From Paenibacillus auburnensis (lineage in GTDB: Bacteria; Bacillota; Bacilli; Paenibacillales; Paenibacillaceae), in assembly GCF_927798115.1 (NCBI RefSeq), contig NZ_CAKMMG010000001.1, positions 124,001-188,000 on the forward strand: DNA of 64,000 bases. Direction: 5' to 3'. Under the pieces are notes generated by a model that did not search any database, had not been told where the DNA came from, and saw nothing but the letters and a program-made list of their open reading frames with translations. Of this stretch, positions 42,282-51,865 are shown piece by piece. Both the position numbers and the translations under genes were made by a program. The stretch's first letter is position 1. Each line of letters begins with the position of its first letter.

Positions 42282-44465
42282 ATGGGCATAATCGTACAAG
42301 AGCAGGAAGGGCTGTTTCATCTGCAGTCGTCTGGCATGAGTTATATTTTTCAGATCGTCAACGGGTATCCAGTACATGTCTATTGGGGAAGCAGGCTGAT
42401 ACACCGGGAATCTATGACTGAACTGATGGTTCATACCCCGATAAATGCCGGATTAGACCGGCTGCCGCAAGAATACCCGCAATATGGGAGCGGAGATTTC
42501 CGGAATCCGGTATATCAGGTTGAACTTGAGGATGGAACACGCATCACAGAGCTTAAATACATCGGTTACAAGCTAATAAAAGGGAAATCGTCCTTAACCG
42601 GACTTCCGGCTGTTTATACAGAGGATGAGACTGAAGCGGATACATTGGAAGTGGAACTAAAGGATGCTTATTCGGGTCTAATAGTTGTGCTAAGTTACTG
42701 TATCTACGCAGACCGAAACGTCATTGTCCGCTCGGCCCGACTATGCAATAAGGGAGACAAGCAGTTACGGCTTCGCCGTGCCTTGAGTGCCAGTGTCGAT
42801 TTTCCGGGTAACCGTGATTTTGAGATTACTTATCTTTCAGGTGCATGGGCCCGGGAAGGTAATATTACCCGTAAAGGTCTTCATCAAGGGGAGACCCGAA
42901 TCGATAGTAAAAGGGGCATGAGCAGCCACCAAATGAATCCATTTGCTGCGCTAGTCACCCCGGAGACGAATGAATACCAGGGGGAGGCTTTCGGCTTTAG
43001 CCTTGTCTATAGCGGTGGCTTTGAAGCAGTGGCGGAAGTGGATTCGTTCGGCTCTACCCGGTTTAGCATCGGTATAAATTCCTTTGACTTTGCTTGGCTG
43101 TTAAGCCCCGGGGAGGGTTTCCAGACTCCTGAGACTGTAATGGTATACTCCGGACAAGGACTGGGAGAAATGTCACGGACGTATCACCGGTTGTACCGGA
43201 CCCGGTTGTGCCGGGGGAGATACCGGGACGAAGAACGTCCGATATTGGTCAATAACTGGGAAGCTACCTATTTTGACTTTAATGCTGAGAAGCTGATATC
43301 GATAGCAGAAGAAGGCGCCAAGCTGGGGATCGAGCTTTTTGTGCTGGATGACGGCTGGTTCGGGAAACGGGATTCTGACAATTCGTCGCTTGGCGATTGG
43401 TACGAGGATCGCCGGAAGCTGCCAGGCGGTCTTGCCGATGTGGCGGAGCGCATCAACCAGTTGGGCCTTGAATTTGGGCTATGGTTTGAGCCAGAGATGA
43501 TCTCGCCGGACAGCGAGCTGTACCGGAAACACCCGGACTGGTGCCTTCATGTCCCAGAGCGCAGACGCAGTGAAGCCAGATGGCAACTTGTTTTGGATTA
43601 CACCCGCCAAGATGTACGTGATTATATTTATGACTCACTTTCCGCTATTTTCTCAAGTGTGCCTGTCGCTTATGTGAAATGGGATATGAACCGGTGTCTG
43701 ACGGAAATTGGCTCGGCTGACCTGCCGCCGGAACGTCAATCCGAGACTGCTCATCGTTATGTTCTAGGATTATACGAACTGTTAGAGCGTATTACTGCCT
43801 CATTTCCGCATATTCTGTTCGAAAGCTGCTCCAGCGGGGGCGGGAGATTTGATCCGGGGATGTTATACTACATGCCGCAAACCTGGACCAGTGACAATAC
43901 CGATGCGGTGGAACGGCTAAAGATCCAATATGGTACCAGCCTTGTGTATCCCGTAAGTGCAATTGGAGCGCATGTCTCCGCTGTGCCTAATCATCAGGTT
44001 GGGAGAATAACTCCTCTTGATTTCCGGGGGGATGTTGCAATGTCTGGAAACTTTGGTTATGAGCTTGATTTGACGAAGTTCACTGAAGAGGACAAAGTGA
44101 CGGTCAAGCGCCAAATCGTAACCTATAAGGAGATACGCGGATTGGTACAGAGTGGGGACTTGTACCGTCTAAAGAGCCCGTTCGAAGGCAACGAGTCAGC
44201 CTGGATGTTTGTTTCCGACAATAAAGAAGAAGCACTTGTTTACTACTTTCAGGTGATGGCCGTGCCTAACGCGCCACGGAGATTTTTGCGTCTTGCCGGC
44301 CTTCATCAGGAATTGGAATATGAGATTCGTCCGGGGCACAGTGATGAACAGTACATCTATGGCGGAGACAGGCTGATGCAGATTGGACTGCCGATTGTTT
44401 ATGAACAGAAGGATTATGAAAGCGGATGGTTCAGAGTTAGGGCATTAAAGCCAACTATTGCTTGA
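42282..44465 (+). CDS. GH36 alpha-galactosidase
   Basis: 727 aa, no signal peptide, so cytoplasmic. It removes alpha-1,6-galactose from raffinose-family or galactomanno-oligosaccharides. The N-terminal beta-supersandwich is followed by the TIM barrel with FVLDDGWFGKRD, the nucleophile D468 in YVKWDMNR and the acid/base D538 in TSDNTDA, a 70-residue spacing as in characterised GH36 enzymes. CSSGGGRFDPGML is the family substrate-binding loop. AAGGGGATTTTCA precedes the ATG. It is divergent from the AraC gene and followed by the sensor kinase of the importer. Confidence 0.95.
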   Translation: MGIIVQEQEGLFHLQSSGMSYIFQIVNGYPVHVYWGSRLIHRESMTELMVHTPINAGLDRLPQEYPQYGSGDFRNPVYQVELEDGTRITELKYIGYKLIKGKSSLTGLPAVYTEDETEADTLEVELKDAYSGLIVVLSYCIYADRNVIVRSARLCNKGDKQLRLRRALSASVDFPGNRDFEITYLSGAWAREGNITRKGLHQGETRIDSKRGMSSHQMNPFAALVTPETNEYQGEAFGFSLVYSGGFEAVAEVDSFGSTRFSIGINSFDFAWLLSPGEGFQTPETVMVYSGQGLGEMSRTYHRLYRTRLCRGRYRDEERPILVNNWEATYFDFNAEKLISIAEEGAKLGIELFVLDDGWFGKRDSDNSSLGDWYEDRRKLPGGLADVAERINQLGLEFGLWFEPEMISPDSELYRKHPDWCLHVPERRRSEARWQLVLDYTRQDVRDYIYDSLSAIFSSVPVAYVKWDMNRCLTEIGSADLPPERQSETAHRYVLGLYELLERITASFPHILFESCSSGGGRFDPGMLYYMPQTWTSDNTDAVERLKIQYGTSLVYPVSAIGAHVSAVPNHQVGRITPLDFRGDVAMSGNFGYELDLTKFTEEDKVTVKRQIVTYKEIRGLVQSGDLYRLKSPFEGNESAWMFVSDNKEEALVYYFQVMAVPNAPRRFLRLAGLHQELEYEIRPGHSDEQYIYGGDRLMQIGLPIVYEQKDYESGWFRVRALKPTIA

Positions 44466-44504
44466 CTTATAGGAATAACCAATCGCAGAAGAAATCAACC
44501 AATC

Positions 44505-44536
44505 AATACCCCTTTCTGTATGAATAGGGGTATTTG
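44505..44536 (+). terminator. Weak terminator/attenuator after the alpha-galactosidase gene
   Basis: 8-bp stem AATACCCC / GGGGTATT with a 14-base loop and only TTTGGTG after it. It argues that the kinase gene starts beyond it at 44574. Confidence 0.45.
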
Positions 44537-44573
44537 GTGTGTAGCGGTTAACATTGGCCTGGGAGGGTTAACC

Positions 44574-46358
44574 ATGTATTTTATCCGCATGATGAATGAT
44601 ATGAGAATGAAGAAAAAACTAGCGTTTACCTTTATTTCAGCGGCCATACTCCCTTTGCTGTTATCCGGACTTTATTTAACCGGAAAGCTCAGGGAGATCG
44701 TCATTAATAATGCCTTTATGCAAGTATCGGATAATGTAGATCGCGTCCGCAAGCGTACGGAGGAACTGATTAAGGTACCGCTGGACATCTCCTACCGTCT
44801 ATCCGTTGATAACCGGATGAAGAAGGTAGCCTCGCGGGAGTATGCCAATTACGGTGAAGTTATTCAGGCTTACCGTGAATATACGGATATTCGCGATTAT
44901 ATCCAGTTGTACAAGGAGATATCGGGCATCCGGGTATATGTCGAAAACCCGACAGCACTGAATAACTGGGAATTCATACAGCCGGACAATAGCATTATGG
45001 ACCAAACCTGGTATAGGGAAGCCATTGATCAGAAGGGACTCGCCGGTTGGAATCTCATTAAGGATGAACAGAGTGATACAGAATCTATCAGTCTCATTCG
45101 TTCTTTCCCCGTGGATGCCGTAGGTAAAAAGGGAGTATTGGTCATTAATGTGGATCAGCAGCAATTAAGCTCGATTCTGGAACAGGAATCATTTACAACC
45201 TTGATTGTGGATAGCCGAAACCGGATTGTCGGATCTAATGAAGCGGAACTGACCGGGATGAATCTGTCGGACATCAAGGTTGATGAACAGATCCTTTTAA
45301 ATCAGGAGGGAAGCTATAACACGGTCGTTAAAGGAAAAGACTCCAAAGTGGTTATAGCGGATCTGAATCCGCCGAACAGCTGGAACGGGCTGCGCGTGAT
45401 TTCTATCATAACCGTTGCCGGAATTACCCGTGAAGCCGATCAGGTTATTCTGCTGGGTGCAGTTGTGATCTTGGTCAGCCTGTTGTTTGCTGTCCTGCTT
45501 ATCTATGCTTCTGCTACACTGTTGTCCCGGAGAATGCTTCGTTTAAGCAAGCATATGGCCAAAGTGGGTTCGGGATCTTGGGAAACGTATATCCATATTG
45601 ACGGTAAAGATGAAGTGGGCCTGTTGTCTAAGCAATTCAATACGCTTCTTAGAAGCGTGCATGATCTGGTCCAGGAAGTTCAGGAAACAAATGCCCAGAA
45701 GAATCTTATCGAGCAAAGACAAAGCGAGATCAGGTTCAAAATGCTGGCCAGTCAGATTCATCCGCATTTTCTCTTCAACTCCCTGGAATCCATACGGATG
45801 GAAGCCCATATCCGCAGGCAGGACGATATCGCAGAGGCTGTGTGGCTCCTGAGTACCCTGCTGCGGAGCAGCCTGGAGGCTGGGAGCGGCAATATTCCCC
45901 TTCGGGAAGAAATCGAGCGCGTACGCTGTTATCTCGATATGCAGAAGTTCCGGTATGAAGACCGCTTGGAATATCACTTAACCGTTGATCCGGACCTGCA
46001 GGAGCTGCCGGTTCCTCCGTTAATTATTCAGCCGCTGGTAGAGAATTCTATTCTACATGGTTTAGATAACCGTGAAGAAGGAGCTGTCATTACTGTTGAA
46101 GTGAAGAAAATAACGGACGGAGCTTTAATTAAAGTATTTGATAACGGTGCTGGCTTCCCGCCAGAACGGCTGGCCGGGATTCGGGCGGAGCTTGCAGAAG
46201 ACGTTCATGAACAGGAGAGTGAGCGGATTGGTATGCGAAATGTAAACGACCGGCTTGTTCTGATGTATGGGGAATCCAGTGCTTTACGTATCGAAAGTCA
46301 ACCGGAAACCGGCACCACGATTACATTCTATATTCCTGGAGGCGTAGATAATGATTAA
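44574..46358 (+). CDS. YesM-like sensor histidine kinase
   Basis: 594 aa from the ATG at 44574 (GGGAGGGTTAACC upstream). N-terminal span LAFTFISAAILPLLLSGLYL, an extracytoplasmic domain of about 260 residues, a second span (LLGAVVILVSLLFAVLLIYASATLL), HAMP, then QIHPHFLFNSLESIRME with phospho-acceptor H398, and a HATPase domain (IIQPLVENSILHG, DNGAGF, ERIGMRNVNDRL). Its stop overlaps the response regulator start by 8 bp, so the two are a translationally coupled pair. Likely senses mannan-derived oligosaccharide (context). Confidence 0.9.
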   Translation: MYFIRMMNDMRMKKKLAFTFISAAILPLLLSGLYLTGKLREIVINNAFMQVSDNVDRVRKRTEELIKVPLDISYRLSVDNRMKKVASREYANYGEVIQAYREYTDIRDYIQLYKEISGIRVYVENPTALNNWEFIQPDNSIMDQTWYREAIDQKGLAGWNLIKDEQSDTESISLIRSFPVDAVGKKGVLVINVDQQQLSSILEQESFTTLIVDSRNRIVGSNEAELTGMNLSDIKVDEQILLNQEGSYNTVVKGKDSKVVIADLNPPNSWNGLRVISIITVAGITREADQVILLGAVVILVSLLFAVLLIYASATLLSRRMLRLSKHMAKVGSGSWETYIHIDGKDEVGLLSKQFNTLLRSVHDLVQEVQETNAQKNLIEQRQSEIRFKMLASQIHPHFLFNSLESIRMEAHIRRQDDIAEAVWLLSTLLRSSLEAGSGNIPLREEIERVRCYLDMQKFRYEDRLEYHLTVDPDLQELPVPPLIIQPLVENSILHGLDNREEGAVITVEVKKITDGALIKVFDNGAGFPPERLAGIRAELAEDVHEQESERIGMRNVNDRLVLMYGESSALRIESQPETGTTITFYIPGGVDND

Positions 46359-47898
46359 GGCTGTTATTGTGGACGATGAACCGAAGCTGAGGCAGGGACT
46401 CCAGACACTGATTGCATGGGAAAGCCTTGGTTTCACTATCGCCGCCACCGCAGGCAATGGCAGAGATGCATTGAAGATCATTGAGGATGAAGAGCCTGAA
46501 CTATTAATCGCAGACATTCGGATGCCCGTTATGGACGGCCTTCAGCTTATTCAGCACTTGCGTTCGGCGGGTCATCAGCTGCAGTGCATCATCCTTAGCG
46601 GATATGCCGATTTCGAATATGCCAAACAAGCGATCAAGTACGGTGTAGCGGGATATCTCGTTAAACCAGTCAATATCGCAGAAATGACAGCTACGCTCAA
46701 GCTCGTACGCGGGCAGATCGAGGAAGAGCGTTTGCGGAGGGACTGGAATAGGACGCAGGTGAAGAACCCGGAGCTGTGTCTGCAAAAGCTGCTCAACCCG
46801 GAGAAGAATGAAGATCCGGCCGCGCTACGAAGCATGATCAGACAAACGGGTTTATTGTGGAGCCACTACGAGATCGTAGTCATATCTCCCCGTGTATCTG
46901 AAGCCGACCGTTCAGAATCCTTAAGCCGGCTGTCTGCAGGACTGAAGCGAGGGATAGAGGAGCGGAATAGGGGGATCGTGACTGAAAGCCCCCCGTATAT
47001 CATTCTCCTGCTCAACGCGCCTTTACACGGAAGACTGCGGCGGGATCAGCTATACGAGGAGATCCGGTGCATCGCTGGCGATACCCGGTTTATTGCTGCG
47101 ACCGGAGGAACTGTTACTGAACCCGGGCATATTTACAACGCTTATGTGAATGCAAGGCAAGCGGTTAAACAAGCCTTTTTTAGCTTTCATGACCGGCTCC
47201 TGGAACCAGGCCTTATTCTGTTGTCTTCTCCCGAATTTCCCTGTCTGAGCGGTGATACTGATGAAAAAGTGCTGGATGATTTAATATTCCGCTTGTATTA
47301 CAGCTTGGATGCAGGTAATAAATCCATGGTAATGCCGCTTCTCAAGGAGGCTGCTGCTTTATTTTACAGACAGGAACAAGAGGAGAAGTCGGTCAAGCAA
47401 TCCTTCTTCTTCCTGACAAACGCGATTATTCATAGGCTCGCTGCCTCCTCCCGGATAGAACCCAAAGAAATGGAGTCCGTTTCACGCTTCTTAAACGGGA
47501 TTTATCAGTATGATTATCTACTGGATCTTCTGGAAGAGACCCATCATTTCCTGTTTGAGTTTACGGAGGATTCCGGGCCGAAAGGCAAAGAACAGGAGAT
47601 TAAACAAATGATCGACTTTATTCACAGACATTATGCAGAAGACTTAAGGCTATCAACACTGGCGGGCCTGCTGAACTACAGCACACCGTATCTGGGGCAA
47701 TTGTTCAGGAGCAAGACCGGAGAGTACTTTAATACCTACCTGGACAAAGTCCGGATCCAAAAAGCCAAAGAGCTGCTGGCCCAGGGAATGAAAGTCTATG
47801 AAGTGGCTGAGCTGATCGGATACGCGAGCGTGAATTACTTCTTCAGCAAGTTCAAAAAATACGAGGGCCGTTCTCCGTCCGAATATAAAAATCCATAG
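46351..47898 (+). CDS. YesN-like response regulator with AraC DNA-binding domain
   Basis: 515 aa. Receiver with D8/D9, phospho-acceptor D55 (IADIRMP) and K105 (VKPVN). The AraC HTH at the C-terminus (LSTLAGLLNYSTPYLGQLFRSKTGEYF and YEVAELIGYASVNYFFSKFKKYEG) fills about residues 415-515. The overlap with the kinase gene confirms pairing. It probably activates the importer and mannanase genes that follow. Confidence 0.9.
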   Translation: MIKAVIVDDEPKLRQGLQTLIAWESLGFTIAATAGNGRDALKIIEDEEPELLIADIRMPVMDGLQLIQHLRSAGHQLQCIILSGYADFEYAKQAIKYGVAGYLVKPVNIAEMTATLKLVRGQIEEERLRRDWNRTQVKNPELCLQKLLNPEKNEDPAALRSMIRQTGLLWSHYEIVVISPRVSEADRSESLSRLSAGLKRGIEERNRGIVTESPPYIILLLNAPLHGRLRRDQLYEEIRCIAGDTRFIAATGGTVTEPGHIYNAYVNARQAVKQAFFSFHDRLLEPGLILLSSPEFPCLSGDTDEKVLDDLIFRLYYSLDAGNKSMVMPLLKEAAALFYRQEQEEKSVKQSFFFLTNAIIHRLAASSRIEPKEMESVSRFLNGIYQYDYLLDLLEETHHFLFEFTEDSGPKGKEQEIKQMIDFIHRHYAEDLRLSTLAGLLNYSTPYLGQLFRSKTGEYFNTYLDKVRIQKAKELLAQGMKVYEVAELIGYASVNYFFSKFKKYEGRSPSEYKNP

Positions 47899-47983
47899 TT
47901 TGTGTATGATTTTTCCCGAAATCCGTAGTATGGGATACACCTCTCCTCTGAATTATGATGGTAAACAAGAGAGGGGAGGAACT

Positions 47984-48940
47984 ATGAAAACGATAACACT
48001 AGGAACGGAAAACGCATACAAAAAAAGAAGGAAGAGTGCGTGGAAGCAACTGAAGAATCAGAAATACCTGTATTACATGTCTATACCCTTTGTGCTGTGG
48101 GTCTTTGTCTTTCAGTATTTGCCCTTATGGGGCTGGACAATGGCCTTCCAGAAATATAAGCCGGGAATCGGTTTTTTTGATCAAAAGTGGGTAGGCTTTG
48201 AGCACTTCCGAACATTGTTCCGGGATGAGCACTTCTATCAAGTGCTGCGAAACACGCTGGCAATGAGTTTTATGGGACTGATCGCCGGGTTCATCGTACC
48301 AGTCATCTTTGCCCTGCTTCTTAATGAAGTACGTGTGCAGAGTATGAAACGGTTCGTGCAGACTGTATCCTATCTTCCGCATTTTGTCTCTTGGGTCGTG
48401 GCCGCAGGGATTGTCAGCAAGATGCTCTCTACGGATGGCGGAGTCATCAATGATATCCTCCTTGGCCTGAACATTGTGGATCAGCCGGTTCAATTCATGG
48501 CACAAGGCCACCTGTTCTGGGGAATTGTCACCGGCGCGGATATTTGGAAGGAAACAGGCTGGAATGCGATTATCTATCTCGCTGCCATATCCGGCATTGG
48601 CCCCGAATTGTATGAAGCTGCAAGGGTGGACGGTGCGAGCCGTCTTAGACAAATGTGGCATATCACGCTGCCGGGGATCCGGCCGACAATCATTGTCCTG
48701 CTGATTATGTCCATCGGACATTTGCTCGGAACGGGATTTGAGAAGCAGTTTTTGCTGGGAAATCACCTGGTCATCGATTACTCTGAAGTGCTTGATTTAT
48801 ATGCGCTTAATTATGGTCTGGCCATGGGAAGGTACTCCTTCGGAACAGCAATCAACATCTTCAATTCAGTGATTAGCCTGATGCTGTTATTTGCGGCCAA
48901 CGGAGTATTCAAGCGCTTTACGAATGAAAGCATTATGTAG
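47984..48940 (+). CDS. LplB-type ABC sugar importer permease
   Basis: 318 aa from the ATG at 47984 (GAGGGGAGGAACT upstream); an upstream in-frame start at 47900 has none. Six predicted helices; FQYLPLWGWTMAFQKYKPGIG near the N-terminus is typical of LplB. EAA loop: ELYEAARVDGASRLRQMWHITLPGIRPT. It pairs with the next permease; an ATPase gene is absent and is presumably an MsmX-like protein encoded elsewhere. Confidence 0.9.
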   Translation: MKTITLGTENAYKKRRKSAWKQLKNQKYLYYMSIPFVLWVFVFQYLPLWGWTMAFQKYKPGIGFFDQKWVGFEHFRTLFRDEHFYQVLRNTLAMSFMGLIAGFIVPVIFALLLNEVRVQSMKRFVQTVSYLPHFVSWVVAAGIVSKMLSTDGGVINDILLGLNIVDQPVQFMAQGHLFWGIVTGADIWKETGWNAIIYLAAISGIGPELYEAARVDGASRLRQMWHITLPGIRPTIIVLLIMSIGHLLGTGFEKQFLLGNHLVIDYSEVLDLYALNYGLAMGRYSFGTAINIFNSVISLMLLFAANGVFKRFTNESIM

Positions 48941-48954
48941 GGAGGAAGGGTGAC

Positions 48955-49893
48955 ATGGGGGTTGTCAACAGCAATACGCAGGTCGGCCGGTTAAAACAAA
49001 GCCTTCAGGCAAAATCAGCACATGACCGGTTTCTTGAAATCATTGTTTATGTATCCATGATTGTTGTAACGGTTCTGACGATTTATCCGTTCTTAAACGT
49101 GCTGGCCATCTCACTTAACGATTCGGTGGATACGGTCCGGGGAGGTATCACCGTTTGGCCTAGACAGTTTACGCTGGAGAATTTCAGTCTGATTTTTACT
49201 TATGGAAGTCTGATTACCGGATTTAAAATATCAGTTTTGCGGACGGTTATCGGTACAATAGCAGGCCTGATCAGTGGCTCTATGCTGGCCTTTACACTGG
49301 CGAGAAACGACTTTCAGGCGAGAAGATTTGTCTCCATGTTTCTTGCTGTCACGATGTATGTCTCAGGCGGGCTGATTCCGGGATTTATTCTGATGAGAGA
49401 TCTTCACATGATCGACACTTTCGCTGTTTATATTCTGCCTGGTCTTGTAAGCGCGTTTAATGTCTTCGTCATCCGCTCGTTCATCGACGGTTTGCCGTTC
49501 GCATTGCAGGAATCCGCTAAGCTGGACGGGGCTAACGATTTCACGATATATTGGCGCGTTATTCTGCCGCTGTGCAAGCCGGCATTGGCGACCGTGGCCC
49601 TGTTTCTTGCAGTAGGCCAGTGGAACTCATGGTTCGATACGTATCTGTTTAACGGCAGTAATGAGTCCTTGACCACGCTGCAATATGAATTGATGAAAAT
49701 TCTACAGAGTACGACTACAAGCGCAACTAATTCCCAAGACACTGCTAACATGGCTGAGCGGATGTCACAGGTCTCACCGGAGTCGGTGAAAATGGCAATT
49801 ACTATTGTGGTTACAGTTCCGATTTTGATTGTGTATCCGTTTTTACAAAAATACTTTGTCAAAGGTATGACGCTCGGTGCGGTTAAGAGTTAG
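48955..49893 (+). CDS. YtcP/LplC-type ABC sugar importer permease
   Basis: 312 aa, six predicted helices, GGAGGAAGGGTGAC before the ATG. Characteristic segments are IYPFLNVLAISLNDS, the EAA-loop ALQESAKLDGANDFTIYWRVILPL and the C-terminal VYPFLQKYFVKGMTLGAVKS. It starts 14 bp after the partner permease. It completes the translocation pore that passes an oligosaccharide to the cytoplasm. Confidence 0.9.
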   Translation: MGVVNSNTQVGRLKQSLQAKSAHDRFLEIIVYVSMIVVTVLTIYPFLNVLAISLNDSVDTVRGGITVWPRQFTLENFSLIFTYGSLITGFKISVLRTVIGTIAGLISGSMLAFTLARNDFQARRFVSMFLAVTMYVSGGLIPGFILMRDLHMIDTFAVYILPGLVSAFNVFVIRSFIDGLPFALQESAKLDGANDFTIYWRVILPLCKPALATVALFLAVGQWNSWFDTYLFNGSNESLTTLQYELMKILQSTTTSATNSQDTANMAERMSQVSPESVKMAITIVVTVPILIVYPFLQKYFVKGMTLGAVKS

Positions 49894-49976
49894 TACCTCA
49901 CAGCTGTGGTGTGTCCAGGCTAAAGGCCTGTCTCATACGAAATATGATCGAATTCATAAAATTAGGGGGTTGCTTC

Positions 49977-51683
49977 ATGAAGCCGGAAAAAAAGAAGTTT
50001 GTTGTCTCCTCCTTGGTGGCGCTGACTATAGCGTCCACGCTTGCAGGATGCAGCGGGAATAATGGCTCTACTGCCGGAGAGGGCAGCAACGCGGAAGATT
50101 CTTCGTCCGGGACAGATTTAAAGCCAATCACGTTAACCTATTTCTCGGAGGACGGCAGCACGAATTGGAATAACATGAAGGATGAAGTCGGCAAGATTAT
50201 TACGGAGAAAACGGGTGTAACCCTGGATGCCGAGTTTGCTGTCGGTGATCCGGTACAGAAGATCTCACTGATTGCCGCAACAGGCAACTATCCTGATCTG
50301 TTAGCTGCAAAGGCGGATGTGGGCAAGCTTGTAGACGCCGGTGCGGTCATCGATCTGACAGATTTAATCGACAAGTATGCTCCGAATATCAAAAAAATGT
50401 TAGGAGATAAGCTTGTACGGACCAAGTACAGCCTGGATGATGAGGCGATTTATGCCATACCAACCTGGTCAGCAGTGGATGAGAAGAAAATGAAAGCCGA
50501 CGGCGGATTTGAACTTCAGCATCGTGTAGTTAAAGAGGCCGGTTATCCGGAAATAAAAACAGTGAAGGATTACGAAAAGGTTATTCAGGATTACATCGAT
50601 AAACACCCGACGGACGAGAACGGAAATAAAAATATCGGGCTCTCACTAAACGGGGACGATTGGCATATGTATCAGGTTACCAACTCGGGATTCCAGACAA
50701 CCGGGGGACCGGACGACGGCGAATATTACATCGATCAGGAAACGCACCAGGCAACTTATCATTTCCGCCGTCCGGAGGAAAAGGAATATTTCCGCTGGTT
50801 GAATCATATGAACGACATCGGTCTGCTGGATCCGGAAAGCTTCGTGCAGAAAACCGACCAGTTTAAAGCTAAAGTGGCTTCGGGCCGTGTTCTCGGGCTG
50901 GCGGATCCGGAATGGGATTACGGGGATGCACAGAATGCATTAAAGGCGGCAGGTAAGTTTGATCAGACTTATGGTCATTATCCGGTTACCATGAGTAAAG
51001 AATACAAGGATACCAGCTTCTGGCCGGCCGGCTTCGACGGAGGGTATGGGATCTCGATTTCCAGCAAGTGTAAGGACCCGGTACGTGCCATTCAGTTCCT
51101 TGACTTTTTGGCCTCAGAAGAGGGTCAAATTTTCAATAACTGGGGGATCGAAGGGAAGCATTATACGATGGAAAACGGTAAACGTGAGGTTATTCCGGCT
51201 GTGCAGCAACGTATGGATAATGATAACGCCGCTTTCCAAAAAGAATCGGGTGTCGGACTTTACTGGAACATGATGGTTCATTACGGGGACGGGATTAAAG
51301 ATTCAACTGGAAACTATTTCACCCGGAGTTTTCCGGAACAGCTGACAGCGAGCTACAGTGAGCCGGAAAAGGAAGCACTGAAGGCATACGGTGTGGATCA
51401 TTGGAAGGAACTCTTCCCGTCAGAAGAGGAATTCAAGCCAAGAGCTTATGGTGCGGCTTATACGATGTCACTTGCCAGCGACGATCCTGCTGTGATTCTT
51501 GGAGCCAAAATGAAGGATATTACCTGGAAACGAATTCCGGAAGCAGTGATGGCTAAGCCGGATCAATTCGACAAGATCTGGGACGCCTACATGAAAGATC
51601 TGGATAAGGCCGGAGTGAAAGAGATGGAAGAAGCTTATACCAAGCATGTCCAGAACCGTATTAAATTGTGGTCTTCAAAGTAA
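49977..51683 (+). CDS. Extracellular solute-binding lipoprotein
   Basis: 568 aa from the ATG at 49977 (TTAGGGGGTTGCTTC upstream). The signal peptide ends in lipobox STLAGC, then a Gly/Ser-rich linker, so it is a membrane-anchored receptor. The mature protein has the large-SBP pattern of LplA/YtcQ-like proteins (TYFSEDGSTNWNNMKDEVGKIITEKTGV, GNYPDLLAAKADVGKL, EAIYAIPTW). Its gene closes the importer operon. The ligand is probably a (galacto)manno-oligosaccharide, inferred from the mannanase and alpha-galactosidase neighbours. Confidence 0.9.
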   Translation: MKPEKKKFVVSSLVALTIASTLAGCSGNNGSTAGEGSNAEDSSSGTDLKPITLTYFSEDGSTNWNNMKDEVGKIITEKTGVTLDAEFAVGDPVQKISLIAATGNYPDLLAAKADVGKLVDAGAVIDLTDLIDKYAPNIKKMLGDKLVRTKYSLDDEAIYAIPTWSAVDEKKMKADGGFELQHRVVKEAGYPEIKTVKDYEKVIQDYIDKHPTDENGNKNIGLSLNGDDWHMYQVTNSGFQTTGGPDDGEYYIDQETHQATYHFRRPEEKEYFRWLNHMNDIGLLDPESFVQKTDQFKAKVASGRVLGLADPEWDYGDAQNALKAAGKFDQTYGHYPVTMSKEYKDTSFWPAGFDGGYGISISSKCKDPVRAIQFLDFLASEEGQIFNNWGIEGKHYTMENGKREVIPAVQQRMDNDNAAFQKESGVGLYWNMMVHYGDGIKDSTGNYFTRSFPEQLTASYSEPEKEALKAYGVDHWKELFPSEEEFKPRAYGAAYTMSLASDDPAVILGAKMKDITWKRIPEAVMAKPDQFDKIWDAYMKDLDKAGVKEMEEAYTKHVQNRIKLWSSK

Positions 51684-51699
51684 TCTAGCTGCGTATCCG

Positions 51700-51735
51700 G
51701 GCCCGTTTCCAACATCTGTGCGAGGGAAGCGGGCC
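51700..51735 (+). terminator. Hairpin after the binding-protein gene
   Basis: 11-bp stem GGCCCGTTTCC / GGAAGCGGGCC (one G-T pair) with a 14-base loop and TGTTACT after it. A weak terminator or processing hairpin that may lower expression of the mannanase relative to the importer. Confidence 0.5.
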
Positions 51736-51802
51736 TGTTACTATGATGGGTGATAGAGATAACTGTTCCGCCAATGGCACCGGCTTAATTTATTATCATA
51801 TC

Positions 51803-51816
51803 TGTAAGCGCTTTAT
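51803..51816. promoter_or_regulatory. cre-like catabolite repression site
   Basis: TGTAAGCGCTTTAT matches the CcpA cre consensus (TGWNANCGNTNWCA) at all but the final two positions. It lies 50 bp before the mannanase ribosome binding site. Confidence 0.45.
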
Positions 51817-51865
51817 TGTGTTGTGGAATCCTATTGCTATCAAAGATATTCAAGGAGGTACGTTA

